From contig CAJVPP010000031.1 of NCBI GenBank assembly GCA_910592005.1, positions 1 to 59,791 of the forward strand: a stretch of DNA of 59,791 bases. Reading direction: 5' to 3'. The stretch is from Funneliformis mosseae (taxonomy: Eukaryota > Glomeromycota > Glomeromycetes > Glomerales > Glomeraceae). A program made the translations under genes and the position numbers. The notes beneath the pieces were generated by a model, which saw nothing but the letters and a program-made list of their open reading frames with translations, ran no database searches and was not told where the DNA came from. Shown here one piece after another: positions 1 to 11,310 of this stretch (positions within the stretch are counted from its first letter, which is position 1; every line of letters begins with the position of its first letter).

Positions 1-222
1 CACCTTTTTAATATTTTTATTTGCATTTTCTATAATTTCATCTAAACTTTCCATATTGTGCAAATTGATATTAAATTTCATACTTTACTATATGAGCCTA
101 TATCTTTAATCGAAAAAATATTATTAATGGCAAATACTGCGTAGGATTAGTAGTGAACTTACCCGCAGTCTTGCATTGATTATTTCTAGATTTCTTATCC
201 ATTACTAGATAATTTAGCTGAT

Positions 223-579
223 TCAATAATTAGTTGATTTAACGGTAACAGAACGGGATGGATATCTTTTACATTTCACCTTCTTATTATCAGATTTTTT
301 ATTCACCTGTATTACTTTGTTAAGTGGCGTAAAAACTGATTCCCTGGGTTCCTCCTCTATTGTATAAGCTTCTTCAGCTGAACTAAACTTGGATGTACTG
401 GACTCAGATGATTCTCTCATAGCATCATATAGATAATAGATTTCTCGGCTAATGCTTTTAAGATTTTGATGTATTTTAGTTATATCACGTTCTAACGCTA
501 TAATGTTCTCTTTAATATCTTGAATAGTATAATCCTTTTCTTTTTCTGAATAATATGTTCGATATTTTTTAGAAGGCAT
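223..579 (-). CDS. Hypothetical 118-aa charged, coiled-coil-like protein
   Basis: An ATG-initiated open frame of 118 codons. Residues 15-60 are rich in Glu, Lys, Ile and Leu with heptad-like spacing, suggesting a coiled coil; the C-terminal third is basic (Lys/Arg rich). I recognise no family. It lies just downstream of, and on the same strand as, the polymerase relic at 678-5303, so it may be a second gene of that mobile element. Beyond its stop, a second short frame beginning near 202 runs into a good GTAAGT donor at about 152-157, so the real gene could be spliced and continue past the left edge. Function unknown. Confidence 0.35.
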   Translation of the reverse strand: MPSKKYRTYYSEKEKDYTIQDIKENIIALERDITKIHQNLKSISREIYYLYDAMRESSESSTSKFSSAEEAYTIEEEPRESVFTPLNKVIQVNKKSDNKKVKCKRYPSRSVTVKSTNY

Positions 580-677
580 TTTTTATAATCTGGAAAAAAA
601 TAACTGAATATTTATCACGCCAGAAAAAAAATCTAATATAATAATGTATGTGATCTGACTATACATCATTATCTAAC

Positions 678-3600
678 TTATAGCTGAAAGCTAGATATAT
701 GAGATACACATTCGTTTTGGTATTTCTCTGAGAGCTTGGCCCTCATAGCTCTTTTTTCGACCTCTTCATGAGGTATATCATTTTTGACCATATTCTTATA
801 AATCATATTGCGCCAATGCCCATATGGTAAAGTAGTTATCCTGTCTGTTAATATCTAGCGCTTAGTATCTATAGGACAGAGAGCCTTCTTCTCAGATTCG
901 ATCAGAAATAATATGTGATCCTTTGATCGGATACCTACATTCTTTGCATAGAATACTTTCTTACCAAAGAGACAGTCCCGATATACTTAGGTCATAGGAT
1001 TGAAAACTTCAGATTGGTCTACTGGATCATCTAGCAAAGTTTCTCCTAAGAATGGGAAGTATGTATCAGTTGCTATCTCGCCCATACCTTTTTTACTAAC
1101 CCCTTATGTCTAGAATTCGTGGTCTTATTTGCTAAGAATTAGTGGTAAGACTTGGCTCAGATATATATAAACTCAGTGATTATATTGTCAGGAGTCTCAT
1201 CCTTAAACTTGCCAATAGTTACATCTCCATTAAGAGCAAAGAGATCTGGTCGTTCAGCCATATCTTTATAGATATCTTCAGTCTCAACTTGGAATATGAA
1301 AGAGTCTGTATCCATATATCCGAGCTTAGCCTTATCCCCATATTTATCTTTAACATAGTCATACTAGAAGCAGTATATTAAGAGTTTGCTAAGACCTAAG
1401 ACTGATGCTCTGACTATGATGGGCTTATTGAGAGTTATGCTAGCCTTTCCCATATGTGCACCTACTAATGTAGGACCAATAGGCGACCATACTTGAATGT
1501 GGGTTTACGAACTTTATTAAGGAATTTCTTCTCATCCCTCTTATTATTCATGGCCATGATCTTGATATCCTAGTATTTGTGAACATTTTCCATAGTCTTG
1601 CCATATACCGAGTTGTTCATGAGCTTGAAGAAGTCCTTCTCAAAAGCATTCTTTGCATTCTGATATAACTTGGTATTTTTGCAATATATGGGGCTAACCA
1701 GTTAGTCTGGTCAAAAGATAAGATTTCTGTAACTTCATCCACTACCATACCTAGTTTTACATAATATTGGAGCTCTTGATAGTGAATGACATAGCCTTTT
1801 CGCGGACCAAAATGTGAAACTAATTTTTCTGTTGCAGAGAAGCGTCCACCATCCATATTATTCACAAGCTCAGTATTATATGGGCATAACATATCTTTTC
1901 CTACAGCAATATTTTTTACGGCTGGAGGTAAGTCCTATAAATAGTTGTGGGTCTTTAGAGGAAAGTGTGCATTGATATTTAAGAAATATCCTCGTGACGC
2001 ATTTGCCTTAGTTTTTAGAATTATTTCGAGGTATTTCTTTTGCATGGCAGGATTCTTCCTTAAGTACTCCCAACTAGCTACCTACTTATAGCCACCTATA
2101 AGCAAGAATTGACTCATGGCCCAACCATAAAGATTGTTTGTATTGATATATGAGATCCAAGTCGTGGGTTGGGATGGATCGAAAGCCTCTCCCATCTTCG
2201 GATTATTGGCTTTGAAATATCAATACACAGCCATAGCTATACTACCACGTTTGGCCTTTTCTATAAAGTCATGCATAGCCATTTCTGTGAATAACTCAAT
2301 CTTAACCCCTGTCATCTTAAGCATAGCATCCCAGGATAAGGATGGTGCAGATACATAATGACTGGGATCAAGCTCATAATATTTCATAGATGTCTTTCAG
2401 AATGCGGTCCAGATATCTGTAAGAAGGAGTACATCTGTCTTAAGATAAAGATCATGGTACTCGCCTAGATTTTTACATCCAAATTCCTTCCACACTTTCT
2501 GGGCATGGAGATAATCCTCTTGGGTAATTTTACCACTAAGAATCCCATGAAATTCGTGAATAGGAGGGAGTTCTGTCTCTGAGAATCTATCCTGTGAATC
2601 TATATACTTATAGGGGTATACTCCCTTACGACATATTAGAAAAATCTGCTCAGGTGTAAAGCTTTTATCCTCAAAATGCTTACTTGTTATAGGCTTATTA
2701 TTACTTAAATTCTTTGCAAGATTTGACAAGCTAGTATTCATAAACTGTTGGCTATCAATATATTTGAGCTGACCTACCTTCATGGATTTATATTGCTCAA
2801 ATGTCTCAGCAATGACACTAATCTGATGCACATTAACTGAATGCCCAACAGATTCACAGACTAAGTGGGAGTCATAGCTCCAGAAGTTGTGAAAAACTAC
2901 TGGAATTGGAGTCTTCCATGGCTTGATCTGGAGTTTAAGATTGCAGGACTTGTGAGAGACCCTACGAAACTTACCTGTAATGTGACAATGTTCCCAGACT
3001 TTATCATCCATAGTCTCTGCTATATCGAGTTGTTTAGCTACTTTAAGAATAGCTAATTTTAAGGATTTACAGTCTTCAGAATCCTTAGCAGTCTTTTTTA
3101 ACTTTCTAGTGAGTCAAGCAGACTGATTTTCTAAGCACTTAACCTTATCTCTATCTATAGCAAATTTACTTTTGCAGATCTAATACTTGTCTGCTTCCTC
3201 AAACTTTTTTTTATCCTCATCTGTAATAATTTGCTCATGCTTGATAGCTAAGACCCTATTGATTTCTACCAACTCCTGATCAATCTGTCGAATGAATTCT
3301 TGAGTGGCATTTTCTCCACGATATAAGAATGGTCCCCATGTCTCTCCTGAATCAATCCAATGAACATTATAGCAGAAACTATTAGCCTTTTGCTCTATAA
3401 GCTTACGCATGTTACCTCCATATGCTGGAAATGGTTTTAGTTTCATTATCCTTCCTGAATAGTCCCACTTCTTATTATCTGCCTCGAAGTCTGCTTCAAT
3501 AACATATGGGACATTAATCATTCTCCCATAATTCTTGAACTCCTCGAAATCATTAACATCCTTTATAAGTAATGTGACTAATTAGGGAGCTTCGCCTAAT

Positions 3601-5303
3601 CCTGGACATGAACTTAGATGATATTCTAAAGCATTTTTTGAAGGTCAGCTTCGAAAGCATCCGTTGCATAGATGTTTTTCACCATGATGAGCTGTATCAT
3701 TGAAAACTAATCCATTCTTATTCTTAATCCAGAGAAAGTGATTCTTTTGTCTATACTTGTCTTCCTTAGATTTAGTAATATCTATAAGAGCCATAAGATA
3801 GATAATGTGTTGTCTTTTAAAGTTCTTGCTAGCAATTACAGGTTTGGGCTGTGCTGTTTTTTCATTCCACTCCCAAACATTAATAGAGATATCTGGATTC
3901 ATCTCCTCTATCTTATTAAATATTCGTGGGCAGACAGGTATAGGCATTAGGATACCATCTAGTTTGATCTTCTTCAAATATTTTCGAAAACTTTTTACCC
4001 AGTATATACGTCTGCCAAGATAGTCTGTTTTTCCATCCTGATATGCGAAATAGCAACCTAATACTCCCCAAAGACAATTATCTGTTGGATTGCCTGTAGC
4101 TGGATTGATAATATCTGAATTATTAGGATTGATAGTACATTTTTTATTGGCGAGCTTTTCAGGAGTGGAGATGTATGATCCTTCATAAGCACAGCGAAGA
4201 GTATAAGACTCAATCAATATTATCTCAATTCTGAGAAGGATCTTGCCGGATTCTTCTTTTAGATATGATTCGATCTTTTTATTGATTTCTCCTTCAGAAA
4301 GAGTTATATGCTCATCTATATATTTCTCAGAAAGAATTTCACATATTGAGCTTCTATGATATGGATGATGATAACTGATTTTATAGTTTGCTGGGTCTGA
4401 AATATCACCAGAACCTTTATAAGTATATTTTGCATATATGGCATGTATGACTAATGCTGATTTTATTTGATCCTTTCTGTATAGCTCTTCTTAGAGAACC
4501 TTTATAATTGCTTTATGGACTGATGCTATAAGATGTGACATGTATGGAGTATCTGCATATTCTTTTGAATTATCCTATTTTTTATTAAAAGCATATGCAG
4601 GATTTTTGCATGAAGGAATGATTCCTTCCCATACAGTCAAATCTTTTAAAGAGCTGTGTTGTCTGTCAGGATCACGTTGCTTTTCTAAGAATACTATATC
4701 CCCTTCAGAAGGCTCAACCTCTATTTCATCATCATCCTCTTTATAAATCGATCTGAAATATTTTCCAGAAGCATATTCCTTTTCTAATTCGTATTCTTAT
4801 CTTCTAGCAGGTGGAAGGTTCTCTATATACTCCTGCCTATTCTTTTTTTCTTTTTCTTTTATCTCATCTAATGTTGGAAGCCTAACTTCATCAGGATCAT
4901 ATTGTTTCTGATCCCATTTTTCAGCCTCTTCATTAGTAATAAATTTTCTACCACTTGGATCTACAAATACTATTTTAAACTGCTCTATATTTATACGAGA
5001 TGGAGGTTCCCATGGGATGATAGCTTGGTCAAGTATAGGATTAGAAAATGGTGTTCTTGAATTTCTTTATTCATCTCTATGTGTTTGGATAGCTGGACCA
5101 GGACCCGCTTCTGGATCGTGAATATTCTCATTGATCATATTCACTGGAGGGTTAACAGTCTTTGGGATAGGTTCTGGAATAATTACTTCCAGTCTATGAT
5201 GAGGCTTTCTTTTTCGACAGGGAAATTTTCTTTTTAAGTGTGCAGTTCGATCACGAGACTTTTTAAAGTTATCTTTACCACATCTGGGACATGGTGATAT
5301 CAT
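678..5303 (-). pseudogene. Decayed type-B (protein-primed-like) DNA polymerase of a mobile element
   Basis: About 1,540 codons. From 5303 down to about 1680 a single frame continues, broken only by stop codons; single-base frameshifts follow near 1680 (A5 run) and 1478. Readable parts in order: N-terminal CxxC...H zinc-finger-like segment (5303-5220), an acidic linker, a virus/transposon-type N-domain (4217-3645), the exonuclease start motif ADFEADN (about 3490), the HCHITGKFR box (about 2990), a segment with YHDLYLKTDVLLL before 2400, motif-A region NTNNLYGWAMSQ (about 2120), the [11 protein letters not shown] box (about 1610) and motif C YMDTDS (about 1315). Such polymerases are known from Maverick/Polinton-like elements and linear plasmids. 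Motif A has Asn where the family normally has the catalytic Asp. The gene is inactive as read. No terminal repeats were identified, so the element type is uncertain. Confidence 0.85.
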
Positions 5304-5433
5304 TTTGATATATATGTATATTTTATGATGTTTATATTAATAGTACAAAAACTTTAGTTCAAAAATAAATAATTATTTCAGATGTATATATTTTTTATCC
5401 CTGCCTTCTCATTAATTCGAAGCCAGAAAATAA

Positions 5434-5601
5434 AGTATCTTATCTTTTTTCAAATTTATAAGAAAAAATTGCAAGGTTTATAGTAAGCCAACTAGCTCTG
5501 AACCTGGCCTTTGTAAAAAGCATGCTAATAGTTATTATGTAACCCAGTATATTAATAGGCTACGGATTAAGGCTTTGGGTACTTATCAAGAAGTTAAATA
5601 A
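5434..5601 (+). pseudogene. Zinc-finger-like peptide fragment (C-x13-C-x2-H)
   Basis: An open stretch of 55 codons with no ATG, bounded by TAA codons at 5431 and 5599. It reads CKVYSKPTSSEPGLCKKH followed by a basic tail. The spacing of Cys, Cys and His with a central Pro-Gly resembles small metal-binding modules seen in transposon- and virus-derived proteins. It diverges from the polymerase relic and is probably a broken piece of the same or a neighbouring element. No function can be assigned. Confidence 0.35.
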
Positions 5602-5660
5602 GCTAACTTACTTCAAACTATAGTGAGAAAAATTTTTACCTGACCTATTTTTTTTTTTTT

Positions 5661-5710
5661 TACACCTATCCCAAATTTATTTTACACCTGGCCTGAAAAA
5701 TTTACACCCA
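5661..5710. repeat. Direct repeats TTTACACC(T/C)...CC
   Basis: The octamer TTTACACC (or its TTACACC core) recurs at about 20-bp intervals (5661, 5681 and 5701), each followed by a short pyrimidine-rich element and an AT-rich spacer. A fourth copy forms one arm of the hairpin at 5864-5890. Confidence 0.6.
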
Positions 5711-5863
5711 TCCCATATTTTTTTATACCTAAGGTTAGACTTTTTGACCCTAACTAGTTGAGATTGAAATAGTTCAAGAATGATTTTCTATATATCGAGA
5801 AAATATTTGTATGCTAGAATATGTTCTATAGCTTTTTAACTTTCTTGTACACATATAAAAAAT

Positions 5864-5890
5864 TTACACCTAAGACGAGCTTAGGTGTAA
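5864..5890. repeat. Hairpin, 11-bp perfect arms and 5-bp loop
   Basis: TTACACCTAAG (5864-5874) is the exact reverse complement of CTTAGGTGTAA (5880-5890), separated by ACGAG and followed by a T run. It could form a cruciform or an RNA stem-loop. Confidence 0.75.
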
Positions 5891-6540
5891 TTTTTTTACT
5901 TTTCTAGATGATAATGAATCCTTTTTAGAATTAATTCTAAGATATCTCATAAATTAGTATGCATTTTAGGCTTGACAAGGTCGTAACCTCGAATATTTCG
6001 TCACTTCGTTTCTCAATATTTGAGTCTACTCCCAAAGGTAAGCAGTATAGCATAAATATTAGTATACATAGAAGGTTTGCAAAGTCTTCACGAGCTTAGC
6101 TTCGAACTTTTGGTTCTTGTCAATCTCGCCTCATCTTAAAGGCAAATAGAATGATATATTTTTTTGATATCTTTGGCGGGTTTAAAATCACGCTAGAAAG
6201 GTTATATCAATTTGGTTGATTTTAGATTTCGAAGCTCAAATTTTATAGCAAGGAGAATTGATAACGAAATTGAGTATCAGGTGTCATTTTAGACCTGAAT
6301 TCTATATTATGAATTCATATAGCTAGAAGGGCTTCTGACTTATGATTGGGATCTTTCTGGATATCTTTTTCGATTTTGACCCCAAGACTCTCAAATTTGC
6401 TTTATTAATTTTAAAGTTTATACATTTTAATTAATATTTATTTTTGGAATTATAAAGTATTATCAATAAGTAAACTTCATGCGGCTATCAATTTCTCATT
6501 TAGAAAAAAAAAGTTATAAAAGAATGAAGCAGAGTTTTAT

Positions 6541-6798
6541 TATTTAAATGCTAAACTAACTGAATCAAATTTATATGATATCATTGGAGATAAAAGTAGT
6601 ATTATTACTTTTGATCATTAGGAAAGGGAACTTGCTTAATAGAAATTAATGTTAAAAGAAGAAGAGAGATTCTGATTAGAAGAAGAAAAAGCTATAAGAG
6701 ATGATCAAGGTAGTTTAAAAGGTGATCTTTTAAGGGAATATATACATCTAGCAATTGATATAAAGCAAAATGAAAACTTAGAACTTTATTTAGTTTAG
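6541..6798 (+). pseudogene. Glu-rich decayed coding relic
   Basis: One frame reads a plausible protein (tract KLMLKEEERF, then LEEEKAIRDDQ and LLREYIHLAIDIKQ) but contains TAG, TAA, TAG and TGA before the final TAG at about 6796. The stops sit where Gln, Trp or Arg codons are one transition away, as in the polymerase relic. Family not recognised; presumably part of the mobile-element debris. Confidence 0.35.
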
Positions 6799-7076
6799 TT
6801 ACTAGTGTTTTTAGTTACTTAAATTTAAATATAACAAAAAAATAGTTTAAAAAAATAATATTGTATATGTTTTTATAAAATTTTTGAAAAATTTAAAAAA
6901 TTTAAAAAACTTTTATATAAGCATACTTCCTTAAAATCAACTTTTTTAGTAGTTTTAAAGCCTATTACTATAAAAAAAGATGACTTATATAAAATTTAAT
7001 AAATAAATTTCAGATTTTTATATATTATTATATGATTTAATTTTATTGGATAATTATAAATCACGTGCTTAAAGTG

Positions 7077-7146
7077 CTTCCAATCTTCCAATAAAAATCT
7101 ATTGGCATTGGAAGACTTGGAATTGGAAGAATTGGAAGATTCCAAT
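7077..7146. repeat. Cluster of nested inverted repeats (TTGGAAG/CTTCCAA)
   Basis: CTTCCAAT (7077-7084) pairs with ATTGGAAG (7107-7114), enclosing CCAATA (7088-7093) pairing with TATTGG (7100-7105). The same words continue to 7146, ending in ATTGGAAGATTCCAAT (7131-7146), which has 7-bp perfect arms around GA. Seven or more copies of TTGGAA or its complement occur in 80 bp. Possibly a MITE core or a multi-site protein-binding region. Confidence 0.7.
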
Positions 7147-8371
7147 AGCTTCTAATCTTCCATGCACATCACCGCCTAAACAGTCTCTCCTGGAAATTTA
7201 TTGGCAAAATCGAGTGATTATAAAGAGGTGTGCTTATATAGGGTGTGACTATTTAAAGGTCCGACTGGTATGTATGCATACATATAAAATATGTTTTGTA
7301 CGATAAAATTTATGTTTATTATGAAGAATAGGAATTATGAATTTTATATTTATTTTTAAAGTTAATAAGAGAGCTGAGAGGATAATTAATATCTGATATT
7401 TTTATTTCATAATTTTTATATTATTTACATACATTGATTTCGTTTTTTTTGTAATTAAAAATTACAAACAATATCCGATTACCCCAAACATCCTATGACT
7501 ATTCTCAACTCATTGACCATTACTAAAATTCATGCACTTCTCTTGACTAATTCCGTTTAGATAAAGCTGATGGGTTGAAAGATTTGGGTTAAGTTCTTGA
7601 TGCGTAAATATGGATTTGGTCCTTAAGATAATATATATAGAGGTAGCTTTGGTAGTTTTCAAGTTGTCTTGATGTGTTACATAATAAATAGTAGACGATT
7701 AATCAGATAATGGATAGTAGCAAAATAATGAATATATTACGATTATTGAAGAGATTTAAAAACAGCCAACCTTCTTTAGAAAACCGATTTAAAAATTTCT
7801 GAAAAATTACGATCGTGTTAAATAATTCTAAAATAACAGAATGAGGTTTTTAGAAGATCAAGTTGGCCCAAAAAATTAAAAAATAGATCCGTTGGAGGTT
7901 GACTTGCTAAATAAGCTCTATACTTAAACGTTAAATGAATTAAGCATAGTCAATAATCATTTTTATATTTGGGTAAAGCAACGAAAAATTACATTTCTTA
8001 ATCAAATATTTAATTTTTTAACATAACTTTTTATCATATTTTTATATATCTCCAAAATCAATTAACATGACCAAGTAATTTATACATGGTATCTTCAATG
8101 ATGTATGGAATGTGAATTTTCAAAGAAAATTAATAAGCAAGGGTTATTTATATAAGCGTTCATGAAGATAATTTATCATTAAAGTTATTTCGAAATAACA
8201 TTACATTTTTACGGCATAAATATTTATATTTTTTTTTTTGTTGTAGCAATATAAATAATAAAATTACATGATGTGAGAATAAATTAAAGAATGAACAATA
8301 GGCTATACTGTAAGATACAAATAACTTTCACTAATAAATACATCAAATTGTCATCTAAGAAACATTTCTTA

Positions 8372-9007
8372 TTAATCCAAACATTGTAATAATAACATGC
8401 CTGTTGAAATGAACACGATGAAATTTATGAGCCATAATATCCCTTTAAACGAATTAGCAGAATCCATCCAAGGGCGATCGGATGGACTTAAAGGGGTCAC
8501 CGTAGCCGTAGCATCATAATTACTAGCATTTCCATTTGTTGCACTCATAGTCTGACAAATTCCTCTAATCTTTTCTATCGTTGGAGGAACTTCTGTATTC
8601 AATAAGGTATCCGGCTGACCTGTTCTTCGAAAACATTCTACACAAAGCGGCTGAAAAATTTTTAATAGTACATGTATTATTAAATGAATATTCCTCCCCA
8701 AAAAAACGAAGTGAGATTATAAACTTACATATACGGATAAGAACGTGTCAGTGCAAGAACAACGAATTGCATCAATCAATTGTAGAGGATCAAATAAAAC
8801 ATAAGAAGCATTTTGAAAAATTTCACTTGATTCCGTACATGAATCGATGGAAGGGTATTCTTTTTCACAGGCAACACATGATGGAATTTTTGGATCAAAA
8901 TAAGGATTATTCCCCGAACTTAAAACGAATGGAAGAAATAGATAGAGAGTTATCGAAATTAAAATGGTTCGACGAAGAGTCATTGAAAGGTTTGAAATCA
9001 TCATCAT
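8372..9007 (-). CDS. Secreted Cys-rich protein, probably GPI-anchored
   Basis: Two exons, 9007-8729 and 8650-8372, join to 185 codons across a 78-bp intron (donor GTAAGT, acceptor TTTTTCAG). The joined protein starts with a signal peptide (hydrophobic segment ILISITLYLFLPFVLSS). A Cys-rich ectodomain follows with the pattern CVAC...C...CSC...CVEC, then a Thr/Ser-containing linker. It ends in a hydrophobic tail of about 20 residues preceded by small residues, the usual architecture of a GPI-anchored or tail-anchored surface protein. The Cys pattern recalls small fungal secreted domains, but I cannot name the family. Function unknown; it acts at the cell surface or outside the cell. A second ATG-rich start (three Met) makes the exact N terminus uncertain by a few residues. 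Confidence 0.7.
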
Positions 9008-9045
9008 TTAATTCGTTAAATAACATGTATGTCGTCACCGCTTAG

Positions 9046-9678
9046 GGACAGCAAACTTTTTGGCCTTTTGAGAAAATGAAATAAACAAAAAGAGTAATTT
9101 TGCAAATTGTTTGTTAAAAAAGGATGCTGCCTCGCGATGAATAAAACATTCAATGAGAGCAAGAACAAAAGTTGTAGTATTTCTATGCGTTTCATATAGG
9201 GAGGGAAGATTTGCCTTCATTCTTAATCACCAACTCCTTGTCCAACGATCAACCCAGGGGTTTATATTGTGATACCATGCTTCCAATTATTTATTACCAC
9301 GAAATAAACAAAATTAAACCTATTTGATATGATATTACACCTTGTGTATGGTTTTTTTTTTTTTTTCATACTTGCTACTACAGTATAAAAACCATAATAT
9401 ACAAGTTGCTATATACCCTGATTCCGAATTTATTTTTAGCAAATTTACGTAGCGGTAGTCTTTTAAAATAAATTTTGTGGAAAATGGAATGCCATAAGCT
9501 TCTTGGTTTCTTTTTTATATATACCTATCGAAATGTATTCATGATTTTGATCGATCGACGTTAATTTTTTCATACATTTTAAATTATTTAAAAATTCATT
9601 GTGGTTCCGTTGTACAAATAAAATTGTTCTTTTTAAATTATTTATCGTTCAACTTTAAGCTCGATATAAAATTTTAAA
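9046..9678. other. Intergenic region, divergent promoters
   Basis: This lies between the start of the minus-strand secreted protein and the ATG of the cyclophilin. It is AT-rich with a T14 run near 9353. No convincing gene is seen; a minus-strand open frame at 9035-9220 has no features of a protein. It presumably carries both promoters. Confidence 0.5.
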
Positions 9679-10603
<925 letters not shown>

Positions 10604-10735
10604 TCGTGTTAAAAAAAAAAATTTTTTTTAATACATCCGAAGAGAATTGTATAATATTATTTTAAAATAATAATAAAAATTTTTTGTTGCTAAAAGAAAA
10701 AAAAGTGTTTATAATGTTTATACTAGTTTATTCCT

Positions 10736-10740
<5 letters not shown>

Positions 10741-10770
<30 letters not shown>
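10741..10770. repeat. T30 homopolymer, polypyrimidine tract
   Basis: Thirty uninterrupted T directly before CGTTTATTTAG, giving an exceptionally long polypyrimidine tract for the 3' splice site at 10780-10781. Confidence 0.9.
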
Positions 10771-10781
10771 CGTTTATTTAG

Positions 10782-11021
10782 ACTTCATATCCTGACGATG
10801 ATGATTTAGAAACAAACAATTTGCCACCTCTCGATACTTGGGATACAATTTCTTTGGATCAAAGACTACAAGACCTTTCATCAAATTGGTTTATAATTTT
10901 AGTGGGGTTAGTTTTCATTTTAATGATAATTGGATCTATTAGAAGATATAAAACTGGAATCTTGGTTGCATTTGGCATGATCGATGAAAAAGGTTCATCA
11001 ACAACCATCGGAAGAGTATAA
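10782..11021 (+). CDS. Terminal exon encoding a single transmembrane segment
   Basis: An 80-codon frame opens right after a strong acceptor (T30 tract, then TTTATTTAG) and ends at TAA 11019-11021. It has no ATG before the hydrophobic core, so it is not a free-standing gene. The encoded peptide has an acidic start (YPDDDDLE), a helix NWFIILVGLVFILMIIGSI (about residues 40-58) and a basic RRYK stop-transfer. The nearest upstream coding exon is cyclophilin exon 5, where CAC|GTAGAA (donor at 10592) would join in phase 0. That gives a 281-residue membrane-anchored isoform lacking HVEL, with a 190-bp intron. The donor is weak, so alternative splicing is inference. Otherwise this is the last exon of an unseen small gene. 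Confidence 0.45.
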   Translation, partial: TSYPDDDDLETNNLPPLDTWDTISLDQRLQDLSSNWFIILVGLVFILMIIGSIRRYKTGILVAFGMIDEKGSSTTIGRV

Positions 11022-11310
11022 ACTATCAAAGCCTTTCTTACAAATCCTGTATATTGATTAAAATATTTCATTATAAACAAAATATTTATTCTCATCTTAC
11101 ACCTTAGGACATAAAAGAAAGAGTTTCAAATCAATAAATGATTAAATTTTAATTATTATTAACTATAGGCGTACCTTGTCCCGAAAACGTTATTCATTTA
11201 ATTCATCAAATCAATATTCATACTTGGTCTCCATACTAAACATGATGATTTAATTAAGTTAATAGGTTGTTGATTTTATTAAATAAAACGACGGGAAATT
11301 TTGTAATTTT

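Larger units (their letters stand above)
5304..8371. other. Gene-poor stretch with relics and inverted repeats
   Basis: About 3 kb without an intact gene. It holds a zinc-finger-like fragment (5434-5601), short direct repeats starting TTTACACC (5661, 5681, 5701), a hairpin (5864-5890), a Glu-rich decayed reading frame (6541-6798) and a cluster of TTGGAAG inverted repeats (7077-7146). The rest is AT-rich sequence without recognisable coding potential. Confidence 0.6.

Noticed and set aside
1142..2358. Plus-strand frames opposite the polymerase relic
   Set aside because: They are antisense shadows of conserved polymerase segments on the minus strand.
678..5303. Use of an alternative genetic code to read through TAA/TAG
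   Set aside because: Stops fall at both Gln-like and Trp-like positions, real frameshifts exist as well, and neighbouring genes use TAA/TAG/TGA normally.
9035..9220. Minus-strand frame of 61 codons upstream of the secreted protein
   Set aside because: No domain, no splice support; probably the 5' flank or UTR.
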